From the NCBI GenBank assembly GCA_905479495.1, contig CAJQMR010000005.1, positions 372,001 through 436,000 of the forward strand: 64,000 nucleotides of DNA, written 5' to 3'. Shown in pieces: positions 51,473-59,788 of the stretch. A program made the position numbers and the translations under genes. Position 1 is the first letter of the stretch. The number at the start of each line of letters is the position of its first letter. The notes beneath the pieces were generated by a model, which searched no databases, was not told the DNA's origin, and saw only the letters and a list, made by a program, of their open reading frames with translations. Source of the DNA: an uncultured Anaerolineae bacterium (GTDB taxonomy: Bacteria; Chloroflexota; Anaerolineae; Promineifilales; Promineifilaceae).

Positions 51473-52447
51473 ATGAGAAAGCTAAGCCTGCTTGTTGTTG
51501 TCATGATGGCGTTTTTTATGATCGTAGGATGCAGTTCCGGCTCAGATGAATCAGCCTCCGATGATGCCGCAGAAAAAACTATGGAAAACTTAGTGGTTGG
51601 TTACGCTCAAATTGGTGCTGAAAGCGAATGGCGTACAGCCAACACAGCCTCCATTAAAGAAACGGCCGAAGAACTTGGTGTCGATCTTAAGTTTTCCGAC
51701 GCACAGCAAAAACAAGAAAACCAAATTGCGGCTATTCGTTCCTACATCGCTGAGGATGTTGATGTCATCGGCTTCTCCCCAGTTGTAGAGACCGGCTGGG
51801 AAACTGTTTTGCAAGAAGCCAAAGATGCCGGCATTCCCGTCATCATGGTGGATCGCCGCGCTGATGTGCCGCGAGAACTGTATGCCACGTACTTGGGATC
51901 AGACTTCGTTGAAGAAGGCCGCAAAGCTGGTAACGAAATGAACACCCTGTTGCCTGAAGGCGGTAAGATTGTTGAATTAGTTGGTACCGTCGGTTCCGCA
52001 CCCGCCAACGACCGGTATTCAGGATTCCGCGAAACAATGGCCGACAATATTGAAATCATTGATTCCCAATCTGGCGATTTCACCCGTGCCCAAGGCAAAG
52101 AAGTTATGGAAGCCTTCCTGAAAAACTACGGTGACGAGATTGTTGGCTTATATGCCCACAATGATGATATGGCCATCGGTGCTATTCAAGCCATTGAAGA
52201 GTTTGGTTTGCAACCTGGCGTAGACATCAAAATTGTTTCCATTGATGCTGTTCGTGGTGCCTTTGAAGCGATGATTGATGGTAAACTAAACGTCACGGTG
52301 GAATGTAATCCATTGCTTGGCCCGCAATTTTACGATCTAGCCTTGCGCGCCGTGAATGGCGAAGAACTCCCCGAGTGGGTGCCTTCAGAAGAAAGCGTCT
52401 ACTATCCTGATAAAGCCGAGGAACTGTTACCAGAGCGCCAATATTAG
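51473..52447 (+). CDS. YtfQ-like sugar-binding lipoprotein 2
   Basis: 324 residues with AGAAGGAGAT before the ATG. The signal ends in FMIVGCS (lipobox). The mature domain has VGYAQIGAESEWRTANTASI, DAQQKQENQIAAIRSYI, FSPVVETGWETVL, VDRRADV, SGDFTRAQGKEVMEAF and YAHNDDMAIGAIQAIEEFG, closely matching YtfQ, the galactofuranose-binding protein of E. coli. The two copies here agree over the whole length. This copy has its own promoter and a strong ribosome site and is followed by the ATPase and permeases, so it is probably the main uptake receptor. A hairpin after the gene may stabilise its mRNA end. Confidence 0.9.
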   Translation: MRKLSLLVVVMMAFFMIVGCSSGSDESASDDAAEKTMENLVVGYAQIGAESEWRTANTASIKETAEELGVDLKFSDAQQKQENQIAAIRSYIAEDVDVIGFSPVVETGWETVLQEAKDAGIPVIMVDRRADVPRELYATYLGSDFVEEGRKAGNEMNTLLPEGGKIVELVGTVGSAPANDRYSGFRETMADNIEIIDSQSGDFTRAQGKEVMEAFLKNYGDEIVGLYAHNDDMAIGAIQAIEEFGLQPGVDIKIVSIDAVRGAFEAMIDGKLNVTVECNPLLGPQFYDLALRAVNGEELPEWVPSEESVYYPDKAEELLPERQY

Positions 52448-52480
52448 GATTTTCCTTTAACGCAGTTTGAATAATTAATC

Positions 52481-52511
52481 ATGAGGAGTGGCGCGCAGCG
52501 TCGCTCCTCAT
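52481..52511 (+). promoter_or_regulatory. Intra-operon hairpin after the binding-protein gene
   Basis: ATGAGGAG and CTCCTCAT pair, with GCG/CGC inside. There is no T-run. Hairpins at this place often protect the 3' end of binding-protein mRNA and lower downstream expression. Confidence 0.6.
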
Positions 52512-52539
52512 TCTCAATGTCAGTCAGAAGGGAGAAAAA

Positions 52540-54057
52540 ATGCCAGATACAAACAGTAAAATTCTGTCAATGCAAGGCATTTTCAAGGCATTTCCCGGTG
52601 TCCAGGCGCTTGAAAATGTCGATTTTGATTTAAGAAGAGGGGAAATTCACGCCTTAGTTGGCGAGAATGGTGCCGGGAAATCAACCCTTGTCAAAATCAT
52701 CACTGGCGTTGAGCGACTGGATGCCGGCAGCGTTACGTTGGATGGGAAGCCGATTCAAGTCAAATCACCACAACACGCCCAAGACTTGGGCATTAGCACG
52801 GTTTATCAGGAGATTAATTTGTGCGACAATCTTTCTGTCGCCGAGAATATTCTTATTGGCCGTGAACCACGGAAATTTGGGCGGATCGATTGGCGAGCCA
52901 TGGAGGAAAAGGCCCGCCAAATTTTGCAGCGCCTTGATGTAGAGATTGATGTTACCAAAGACCTCGGTGAATACTCGATAGCCGTTCAACAAATGGCGGC
53001 TATTGCCCGGGCCCTTGACATTTCTGACGCCAAGATTCTTATCCTGGATGAGCCAACCTCCAGCCTGGATGTCCATGAAACAGAGCAGCTCTTCGAGGTT
53101 ATGCGTAAACTGAAAAGTGAAGGGCTGGGAATCATCTTTATCACCCATTTTATTGACCAAATTTATGAGGTTACCGACAGGATAACTATTCTAAGAAACG
53201 GGAATCTGGTTGGCACGCATGAAACCAGCACCCTCCCCCGGCTGGAATTAATTGCCAAAATGATTGGCCGAGCCATGGGCGACTTTAACGATATGGTCCA
53301 AATCAAATTAACCAGCGGTAAGCAGCGTGAAGGAACCCCTTTGCTGCAAGCAAATGGACTTGGCCGAGCTGGGTCTATGCTGCCGTTTGATCTGGATTTA
53401 TATGCCGGTGAGGTTGTTGGGTTGGCTGGTTTATTAGGGTCTGGCCGCACAGAAACGGCACAACTGCTATTTGGCATTGATAAGCCAGATAGTGGCACAC
53501 TCTCAATGGCCGGGGCTGAGCTCAAAAATTTTTCGCCAGCTGATGCCATTAACAAAGGGATTGCCTTTTGCCCTGAAGATCGAAAAGCTGATGGGATCGT
53601 TGACGAATTAACCGTCAGAGAAAACATTATTCTGGCTATCCAATCCAATAAGGGCTGGGCCAAACGCCTGACCAAACAAGAACAATACGAGATCGCGGAC
53701 AAATTCATCAAGATGCTGAATATCAGTACACCCTCAGCAGACCAAACGGTTAAAAATTTGAGCGGTGGCAATCAACAAAAGGTGATTTTGGCACGATGGT
53801 TGGCAACAAACCCCCAGGTGTTGATTTTGGATGAACCAACCAGGGGTATTGATATTGGTGCCAAGGCTGAAATTCAAAAGCTTGTTTTGGAATTGGCGGA
53901 GGAAGGCCGAGCTTGTATTTTCATCTCGTCGGAACTAGACGAGGTGTTAAGAACAAGCCACCGGATTGTTGTGCTGCGGGATCAACAAAAAGTGACGGAA
54001 TTCAGTGATGAAGTGGATGAACAAACGATTATGCAAACAATGGCGGGGAGTGAATGA
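52540..54057 (+). CDS. Sugar ABC transporter ATPase with two ATP-binding domains (YtfR/MglA type)
   Basis: 505 residues, with AGAAGGGAG before the ATG. Domain 1 has Walker A GENGAGKSTLVK, an ABC signature-like segment EYSIAVQQMAAIARAL (degenerate, as usual in this group) and Walker B ILILDEPTSSLD. Domain 2 (from about 265) has a Walker A-like GLLGSGRTETAQLL and a complete signature LSGGNQQKVILARWL with VLILDEPTRGIDIGAK. This asymmetric layout is the hallmark of the CUT2 sugar transporter ATPases. It lies between the YtfQ-like receptor and two permeases, and its stop overlaps the next start. Confidence 0.93.
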   Translation: MPDTNSKILSMQGIFKAFPGVQALENVDFDLRRGEIHALVGENGAGKSTLVKIITGVERLDAGSVTLDGKPIQVKSPQHAQDLGISTVYQEINLCDNLSVAENILIGREPRKFGRIDWRAMEEKARQILQRLDVEIDVTKDLGEYSIAVQQMAAIARALDISDAKILILDEPTSSLDVHETEQLFEVMRKLKSEGLGIIFITHFIDQIYEVTDRITILRNGNLVGTHETSTLPRLELIAKMIGRAMGDFNDMVQIKLTSGKQREGTPLLQANGLGRAGSMLPFDLDLYAGEVVGLAGLLGSGRTETAQLLFGIDKPDSGTLSMAGAELKNFSPADAINKGIAFCPEDRKADGIVDELTVRENIILAIQSNKGWAKRLTKQEQYEIADKFIKMLNISTPSADQTVKNLSGGNQQKVILARWLATNPQVLILDEPTRGIDIGAKAEIQKLVLELAEEGRACIFISSELDEVLRTSHRIVVLRDQQKVTEFSDEVDEQTIMQTMAGSE

Positions 54058-55124
54058 TGAAACAGTCTAGCTTCTCATGGCAAAAAATAAGAGATAGCCA
54101 GCTATTTTGGCCGCTTTTGGCGCTGGCTTTGATTATGCTCTTTAATTTGTTTTTTACGCCTGGATTTTATGAGATTGAAATCAGGAATGGGCATTTGTCT
54201 GGTTTTCTGATTGACATTTTGAATCGTGGCTCCATATTGATGCTGCTGGCCATTGGTATGACGATGGTGATTGCCACAGGCGGCGTCGATCTTTCTGTGG
54301 GCGCCGTTGTAGCCATTGCGGCGGGTACGGCTACTGTTCTCATTAACCCTGCGTTGGCCACACAGCTCATTAGCTCCGAAGAATTGATCAAGGATGCGAC
54401 CAGTACGCCCCTATGGCAGTGCATTATGGCGGCTTTGCTGGTGGCAACGTTGTGTGGCTTTTGGAATGGGGTGCTTGTTTCCAAGGCAAAAATCCAGCCA
54501 ATGGTGGCGACTTTGGTGCTGATGGTGGCTGGCCGAGGTATTGCCCAGCTGATTACGCATGGTCAAATCATCACGGTTTATTACAGTCCCTATTTTTTCA
54601 TTGGGAATGGCTATGTTTTAGGCTTACCGTTTACGCTTTTTATTGTGGCTTTTGTTTATTTATGTGCCTGGTTGTGGGCCAGACGGACTGCCTTTGGGTT
54701 GTTTGTTGAGTCGGTGGGGATTAATCCTAGGTCCAGCCTCTTGAGTGGTATTAGCGAAGACAACATCAAGTTGGCTGTCTACACGTTCTGTGGATTTTGC
54801 GCTGGTATTGCCGGGTTGATCTATAGTTCCAATGTTAAAAGTGCTGACGCTAATAATGCCGGATTGATGCTGGAGTTGGACGCTATTCTGGCGGTTGTGA
54901 TGGGCGGCACTTTGATGTCAGGCGGCCGTTTTTCTTTGTTGGCCAGCGTGATTGGGGCATTGGTCATTCAGAGTACGACCACCACGATGTATGCGGTGGG
55001 GGTTCCGGCTATGGCGGCCTCAGCTATTAAGGGGTTGGTTGTTCTGGTTGTCATCTTGCTGTATTCCGAGCAGACCAAGTTGATGTTAACCCGCGTCTTT
55101 GAAAGAGTTGGAGTGCAATCATGA
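54054..55124 (+). CDS. Sugar ABC transporter permease (YtfT-like)
   Basis: 356 residues with about eight to ten membrane helices. The segment GMTMVIATGGVDLSVGAVVAIAAG near residues 62-85 and the DAILAVVMGGTLMSGGRFSL stretch near 275-295 are hallmarks of the BPD_transp_2 (ribose/galactofuranose) permeases. The start ATG overlaps the ATPase stop and the stop overlaps the next permease start, so the three genes are translated in tandem. Two different permeases in one operon match the YtfT-YjfF heterodimer of the galactofuranose system. Confidence 0.9.
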   Translation: MMKQSSFSWQKIRDSQLFWPLLALALIMLFNLFFTPGFYEIEIRNGHLSGFLIDILNRGSILMLLAIGMTMVIATGGVDLSVGAVVAIAAGTATVLINPALATQLISSEELIKDATSTPLWQCIMAALLVATLCGFWNGVLVSKAKIQPMVATLVLMVAGRGIAQLITHGQIITVYYSPYFFIGNGYVLGLPFTLFIVAFVYLCAWLWARRTAFGLFVESVGINPRSSLLSGISEDNIKLAVYTFCGFCAGIAGLIYSSNVKSADANNAGLMLELDAILAVVMGGTLMSGGRFSLLASVIGALVIQSTTTTMYAVGVPAMAASAIKGLVVLVVILLYSEQTKLMLTRVFERVGVQS

Positions 55125-56185
55125 GCGACCGGCTAAAAGTTGACAGGAAATTTGTGCCTTTATTGGCCACGTTTGGCGTTTTTGCTGCGCTTTATTTGTA
55201 TGGTTTTTTGCAGTACAAAGGAATGCGGCAGCCACAGGCGTTTTTCAATCTTTTTATTAACAATGCCTTCTTGCTCATCACTTCTGTGGGGATGACGTTT
55301 GTCATTTTAACGGAGGGGATTGATCTTTCGGTAGGTGCTGTCATTGCTTTAACTTCGGTTGCTTCTGCTGCTTTGTTGGAAAATGTGGGAATGAGTCCTT
55401 ATGTGGTTATTCCGCTGATGCTGCTCATGGGCACGTTGTTTGGCGGGATTATGGGGGCCATCATTCATTTCTTTAAGGTGCAACCGTTTATTGTGACGTT
55501 GGCAGGCATGTTTTTTGCCAGGGGGATGTGCTTTTTCATCAGCCTGGATGCGATTCCTATTCACGATCCTTTGTACCGGACGATGGCTTTATCTCGAATT
55601 CAGCTGCCATTTTTTGAGCGTGCTTTCTTAAGCTTAGGTGCTGTTGTTGCCGTTGTGGTGCTGGTTGTGGGGATGTATATTGCGCATTTTACGCGTTACG
55701 GCCGTACCATTTACGCGATTGGTGGCAACGAACAATCGGCTTTATTGATGGGTTTGCCCGCCGGGCGGATTAAAATCTCGGTGTATGCACTCAATGGCTT
55801 TTGTTCCGCGCTAGCCGGGATCGTTTTTAGCATCTCGCTGCTTTCGGGGCATGGCTTGTACGCTACCAACGTGGAGCTAGATGCGATTGCTTCTGTGGTG
55901 ATTGGCGGCACGCTGCTCACCGGGGGTCAGGGATATGTGTTTGGTACCTTGTTTGGCGTTTTGGTTACCGGGCTGATCCAGATGCTTATTCAGTTTAATG
56001 GTGATCTGAGTTCCTGGTGGACACGAATTGCTGTTGGGGCGTTGACGCTGATCTTTATTGGTGTGCAAAGCTTGTTTTCTTCGGATAAGAAAAAACGTCA
56101 GACGATGGCCAGAGCTTCGGCCAAAGAACCAAACAGTCAGGGGGAGATTGCCGCTGGCGACAGGCTGACAACCGATTCGGCCTGA
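55121..56185 (+). CDS. Sugar ABC transporter permease (YjfF-like)
   Basis: 354 residues with about eight to nine membrane helices and a cytosolic C-terminal tail rich in Lys and Ser. GMTFVILTEGIDLSVGAVIALTS and DAIASVVIGGTLLTGGQGYVFG are the conserved family blocks. TRYGRTIYAIGGNEQSALLMGLPAGRIK is the coupling loop that touches the ATPase. It should form the channel together with the previous permease. It is the last gene of the operon and ends only 5 bases before the stop of a convergent ABC ATPase gene, leaving no room for a separate terminator. Confidence 0.9.
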   Translation: MSDRLKVDRKFVPLLATFGVFAALYLYGFLQYKGMRQPQAFFNLFINNAFLLITSVGMTFVILTEGIDLSVGAVIALTSVASAALLENVGMSPYVVIPLMLLMGTLFGGIMGAIIHFFKVQPFIVTLAGMFFARGMCFFISLDAIPIHDPLYRTMALSRIQLPFFERAFLSLGAVVAVVVLVVGMYIAHFTRYGRTIYAIGGNEQSALLMGLPAGRIKISVYALNGFCSALAGIVFSISLLSGHGLYATNVELDAIASVVIGGTLLTGGQGYVFGTLFGVLVTGLIQMLIQFNGDLSSWWTRIAVGALTLIFIGVQSLFSSDKKKRQTMARASAKEPNSQGEIAAGDRLTTDSA

Positions 56186-56190
56186 TAGTT

Positions 56191-56877
56191 TTAGGCGGAG
56201 GCGAAAGAGACGATACGGCCGTCTTGCAAATGAACCACTTCATTGGCAAACGCATCCACGGCCAGATCGTGTGTGGCAATTAAAACCGTGGTTCCTTCTA
56301 CATCGGCAATGTGCCGGAAAAGCTGCAAGATTTGCTGCCCCGTGGCTGTGTCTAACTCCCCGGTAGGCTCATCAGCCAGGATGACTTTGGGGCGTGTGGC
56401 AATGGACCGGGCAATGGCCACACGCTGCTGCTGCCCGCCAGACAGCTCATATGGCCGATGGTCCATCCATTTGCCCAACCCCACCAGCTGTAAGACCTGC
56501 TCCGTGCGCGCCTGACGTTCCTGGCGCGGCACGGTGGCCAGCCGCAGCATCAAATCCACATTTTCTCGTGCCGAGTAGGTAGGCAGCAGCGCGTGTGATT
56601 GGAAGACAAAGCCAATGTGTTGGCGGCGCAGTTGCACCAACCGCGATTCTGACAGTTGGGTCACCTCATCTTCACCCACCCAGATGTGCCCGGAGGTAGG
56701 GCGGTCCAATCCGCCAATGCAGTTGAGTAGCGTCGTTTTACCAGAACCGGAACGGCCGCGTAAAGCCATCACCTGCCCTGCGGCAATTGCCAGCGACACG
56801 CTTTGCAAGGCGGGCACATCTCGTCCTCCCAAATGATACACACGGCTTACTTCTTCAACGCGAATAATTGCTTCCAT
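56191..56877 (-). CDS. ABC transporter ATP-binding protein (LolD/MacB type)
   Basis: 228 residues from the ATG at 56877; the frame is open upstream but without a better start. Walker A is [11 protein letters not shown], the Q-loop [11 protein letters not shown], the signature [15 protein letters not shown], Walker [13 protein letters not shown] and the His-switch [10 protein letters not shown]. It belongs to the group that drives FtsX/MacB permeases. It is the last gene of a minus-strand group whose other members are two double solute-binding lipoproteins, another ABC ATPase and an adaptor. No permease lies next to it within the window, so its partner must be encoded elsewhere. Confidence 0.87.
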   Translation of the reverse strand: MEAIIRVEEVSRVYHLGGRDVPALQSVSLAIAAGQVMALRGRSGSGKTTLLNCIGGLDRPTSGHIWVGEDEVTQLSESRLVQLRRQHIGFVFQSHALLPTYSARENVDLMLRLATVPRQERQARTEQVLQLVGLGKWMDHRPYELSGGQQQRVAIARSIATRPKVILADEPTGELDTATGQQILQLFRHIADVEGTTVLIATHDLAVDAFANEVVHLQDGRIVSFASA

Positions 56878-56957
56878 AACGTTATCCAGAACTCGTTTAA
56901 TTACTTTAACTAATTTTCCCGGAAACTTTGCTAACCAAAGACCCAACGTAACAAACG

Positions 56958-59732
56958 CTAGTTTCCCGGCATTCTTATAACCCGCACTGGGCCAACAAAG
57001 TTGTCTGGCAGTGAAGGATCAGCTTCGTGTAAACATGCTTCCTGAGCTTCCTCATCGGTAAAGGCCACGCTGTCAATGATGCAGGCGCGGTAGGATTCGG
57101 CCGTTGCCTGGGCTGCGGCCAATGCCTCTTCAGCGGGGATGTTTTCATGCAAAATTTGGTCGTAGGCTTTTGCTAGCCAGACGTAAGAACGGCTGAGCCA
57201 ATTACTTTCACTGCTGAAGCGCTCAAAGTAACTTGGCTGCGTAGCACTCATAATGCTGGCTTGGTAAGCAGCGGCGCGCTCCTGACCTACGAGACGGGTA
57301 TAGTTTGCTGATTCAGCAGCGCTGATGCGTGCGGGCAGCACAGGTAAAAACCAATCTACCAAAATCTCCGACGAATTATCTGACAAGAATTTAATCCACT
57401 CCCAGCAGGCTTGCCGCACTTCGGTATGGGCGGAAATGAAGAAGCCGCTGGTAGACTGATACCCGCCCAGCCGTTCACCGTTGAGGCCAATGGGCAGCGG
57501 AACTGTACCGATATTGGGATCGGCCGTTTCATCCTCGCTGCTGGGCAGCAAGATTAAGCTGCTGCTGCTGGAGTTGGTCCACATCGCTGCCTGACCGTTG
57601 TCGATAAGCGCCTGACGTTCGTCGAAGCGGCTGATGTCTGTGCTGGTGGTAATGTTGGTGGTGAATACCGGTTTTACGCTATGTTCTGTGGTCAAATTGG
57701 TAAACCAGCGGATCGCTTCAACCGTGGCTGGATCATCAAAGCCAAACGTCGGTGGGTCTATACTGTCATCCACAAGCTGGGCACCTTGCCGCTCAATGAA
57801 GGGAATCATATCTTGCAGTTCAAAGGTTTCGGGTACGAAGCCATACTGTTTTTCTGCGTCGTTGCCGCTAGTGAGGGCAACGGCCGTTGTCAAAAAATCT
57901 TCCATTGTCCAGCTTGGCGTGGGGTAGGGTACATTGGCCTTGTCAAACAGGGCCTTGTTGTACTCCACCACGGTCACCATTACCTGATCCGGGATGCCCC
58001 ATATCTGGCCCTGGTAGGTGAAATCACCCAGCACGGCCGGGAAGAAATCATCCTGACTGATGGCGGGATCATTATCAAAAAATGGATCCAGGTTCAAGAT
58101 AGCCGCCAGATTTTCTTCTTTATCCAGCGGGGGCGACCAGCTGAAACAGTCCGAGTCGGCGGCGATGTCAGTGAATGTGATGGTGCTATTGGTAAAAGCA
58201 GGCTGCCTGACCTCCACCACAACGCCTGGGTGGGCTGCTTGAAATTGCAGGGCCAGGGCGCGATAGGTTTGCAGTTCCAGCGCCCCACCCGCAATAAAGG
58301 TAAGGGTTGCGGCGTCGAGAGCAGGTTCGCTTTCTTCTGGTTCAGCAACAACAATATCGGCCGGGTCTACTTCCTCAAGCATGGCTAACGCCTCATCCTG
58401 GTCTGTTTCCATTTGAGCCTGGGCCTCTGCCAGGGCGTCAACTATCGTTTGCTCACCAGCCAAGATAGCGCTGATGGCTTGCCGAAAAGCGGCGTGGCTG
58501 CGCGTGGCTGCCATCGTGACCAGTGGATGTTCGGCAGCAAAGGTGAGCGCGGCTCTTAATTCGGGGTTGATATTGTCCCCGAGACCGCTGGCTTCCAGGA
58601 CAGAGCGACGAGCTGGCAAATTAAGCACGTTGTCTTCGCGGGCTTGTCCGCTCAGGTAAAGTAGCCACTGCCAGGCAGCTTCTGCCTTGTTGGTGCCAGC
58701 GCTGATTGCAAGGTTGTGGGGCAGCCGTGTGGGGGTACTGTTTTGATTGTTTGATCCAATGGGAAATGGCACCACACCAAGATTGGCTTGCTGGCTGCGA
58801 ACCGCAAAAGAGTTGTCAAAGTCTATCCACATGGCCGCTTGCCCGTTCTCTATCAACTGGTCGCCGGGTGGGGTTGTGCTATTACTGTCTGATGAAGCAG
58901 GCAAAGGGGCAACTTCGTGCCGGAGGAAGAGATCGGTGTACCAGGTAACGGCATCTTGAACGGCCGTATCCACCAAACGCACTTCTGGGGGAGCCACCGT
59001 TTCATCCACAAGGGGTCCGGCCAATCCTTGCACAATCTGTGCCGCTGCAGATTCCCGTTCTACATAGCCCCACTGCGTTACCTGGCCCCCTTCGCGGATG
59101 GTAAGTGCCTGGGCAATGATCAAAAAATCGTCCCAGCTCCAACCCGGTTGGGGATAGGTGATATTGGCAGCGTCGAATGCATCCTTGTTAAAAAAGATGA
59201 GCGAGAAGTTGGCACTGGTGGGCAGCGCCCAAAGTCCACCGTCCCAGCGAAGCGCATTCAGCATCTCAGGATAAAAATCATCTGTGGAGATACGGTTATC
59301 CCGCTCGAAAAAGGGCGTCAGGTCCAGAAGAACCCCCTGTTGTGCGGCTTCACGCATGTTGTCGTGGCTGATAACATCGGCGGCGGCGGCCAGCCGGATG
59401 TTGGCATCTTCCGGCCAGTCGCTGCCACCAAACGATTCCAGTCCCAGCGTTTCATTAATAGAAACCAGTTCAACGTGAATGCCTGGATTTGTATGGGAAA
59501 AGCTTTTAGCCAGTTCCTCGTAGCGTCCCATTTCCCAATCGTACACGGCAAATAGAAGCGTTTCCTGCTCGTCGCCGGTGGTGGTTGACAGATTATTCGT
59601 CGTGGCTTCAGTTGTGCTGTTTGAAGCGGGAACGGCCGTATTCACAGCCGGTGTTGCCTCACCCTCTTGGGTACAGGCCGCCACAAATAAAACCAGGATT
59701 CCCCAGCTAAACATTCTTATCTTTTTTTTCAT
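56958..59732 (-). CDS. Lipoprotein with two fused family-1 solute-binding domains (copy B)
   Basis: 924 residues from the ATG at 59732 (GGAAG upstream). The signal ends in the lipobox LFVAAC, followed by a Thr/Asn-rich linker. Domain 1 (about 55-445) and domain 2 (from about 475) are both extracellular solute-binding type 1 domains: each has a PGWSWDDFL- or PSWTMEDFL-like motif, a GxWxLP/GxIPD hinge part and an EAAWQW/QACWEW helix. An acidic linker (about 440-475, with EEVDPADIVVAEPEESEP) joins them. Normal family members have one domain of about 420 residues. The neighbouring gene has the same build. The ligand, probably a sugar or peptide, is unknown, and no matching permease is adjacent. 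Confidence 0.85.
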   Translation of the reverse strand: MKKKIRMFSWGILVLFVAACTQEGEATPAVNTAVPASNSTTEATTNNLSTTTGDEQETLLFAVYDWEMGRYEELAKSFSHTNPGIHVELVSINETLGLESFGGSDWPEDANIRLAAAADVISHDNMREAAQQGVLLDLTPFFERDNRISTDDFYPEMLNALRWDGGLWALPTSANFSLIFFNKDAFDAANITYPQPGWSWDDFLIIAQALTIREGGQVTQWGYVERESAAAQIVQGLAGPLVDETVAPPEVRLVDTAVQDAVTWYTDLFLRHEVAPLPASSDSNSTTPPGDQLIENGQAAMWIDFDNSFAVRSQQANLGVVPFPIGSNNQNSTPTRLPHNLAISAGTNKAEAAWQWLLYLSGQAREDNVLNLPARRSVLEASGLGDNINPELRAALTFAAEHPLVTMAATRSHAAFRQAISAILAGEQTIVDALAEAQAQMETDQDEALAMLEEVDPADIVVAEPEESEPALDAATLTFIAGGALELQTYRALALQFQAAHPGVVVEVRQPAFTNSTITFTDIAADSDCFSWSPPLDKEENLAAILNLDPFFDNDPAISQDDFFPAVLGDFTYQGQIWGIPDQVMVTVVEYNKALFDKANVPYPTPSWTMEDFLTTAVALTSGNDAEKQYGFVPETFELQDMIPFIERQGAQLVDDSIDPPTFGFDDPATVEAIRWFTNLTTEHSVKPVFTTNITTSTDISRFDERQALIDNGQAAMWTNSSSSSLILLPSSEDETADPNIGTVPLPIGLNGERLGGYQSTSGFFISAHTEVRQACWEWIKFLSDNSSEILVDWFLPVLPARISAAESANYTRLVGQERAAAYQASIMSATQPSYFERFSSESNWLSRSYVWLAKAYDQILHENIPAEEALAAAQATAESYRACIIDSVAFTDEEAQEACLHEADPSLPDNFVGPVRVIRMPGN

Positions 59733-59788
59733 AAAGCTTCCAAAAAGCGTGATGTGTGAGAAGCTCCTCACGTTTCACGCATCATATA

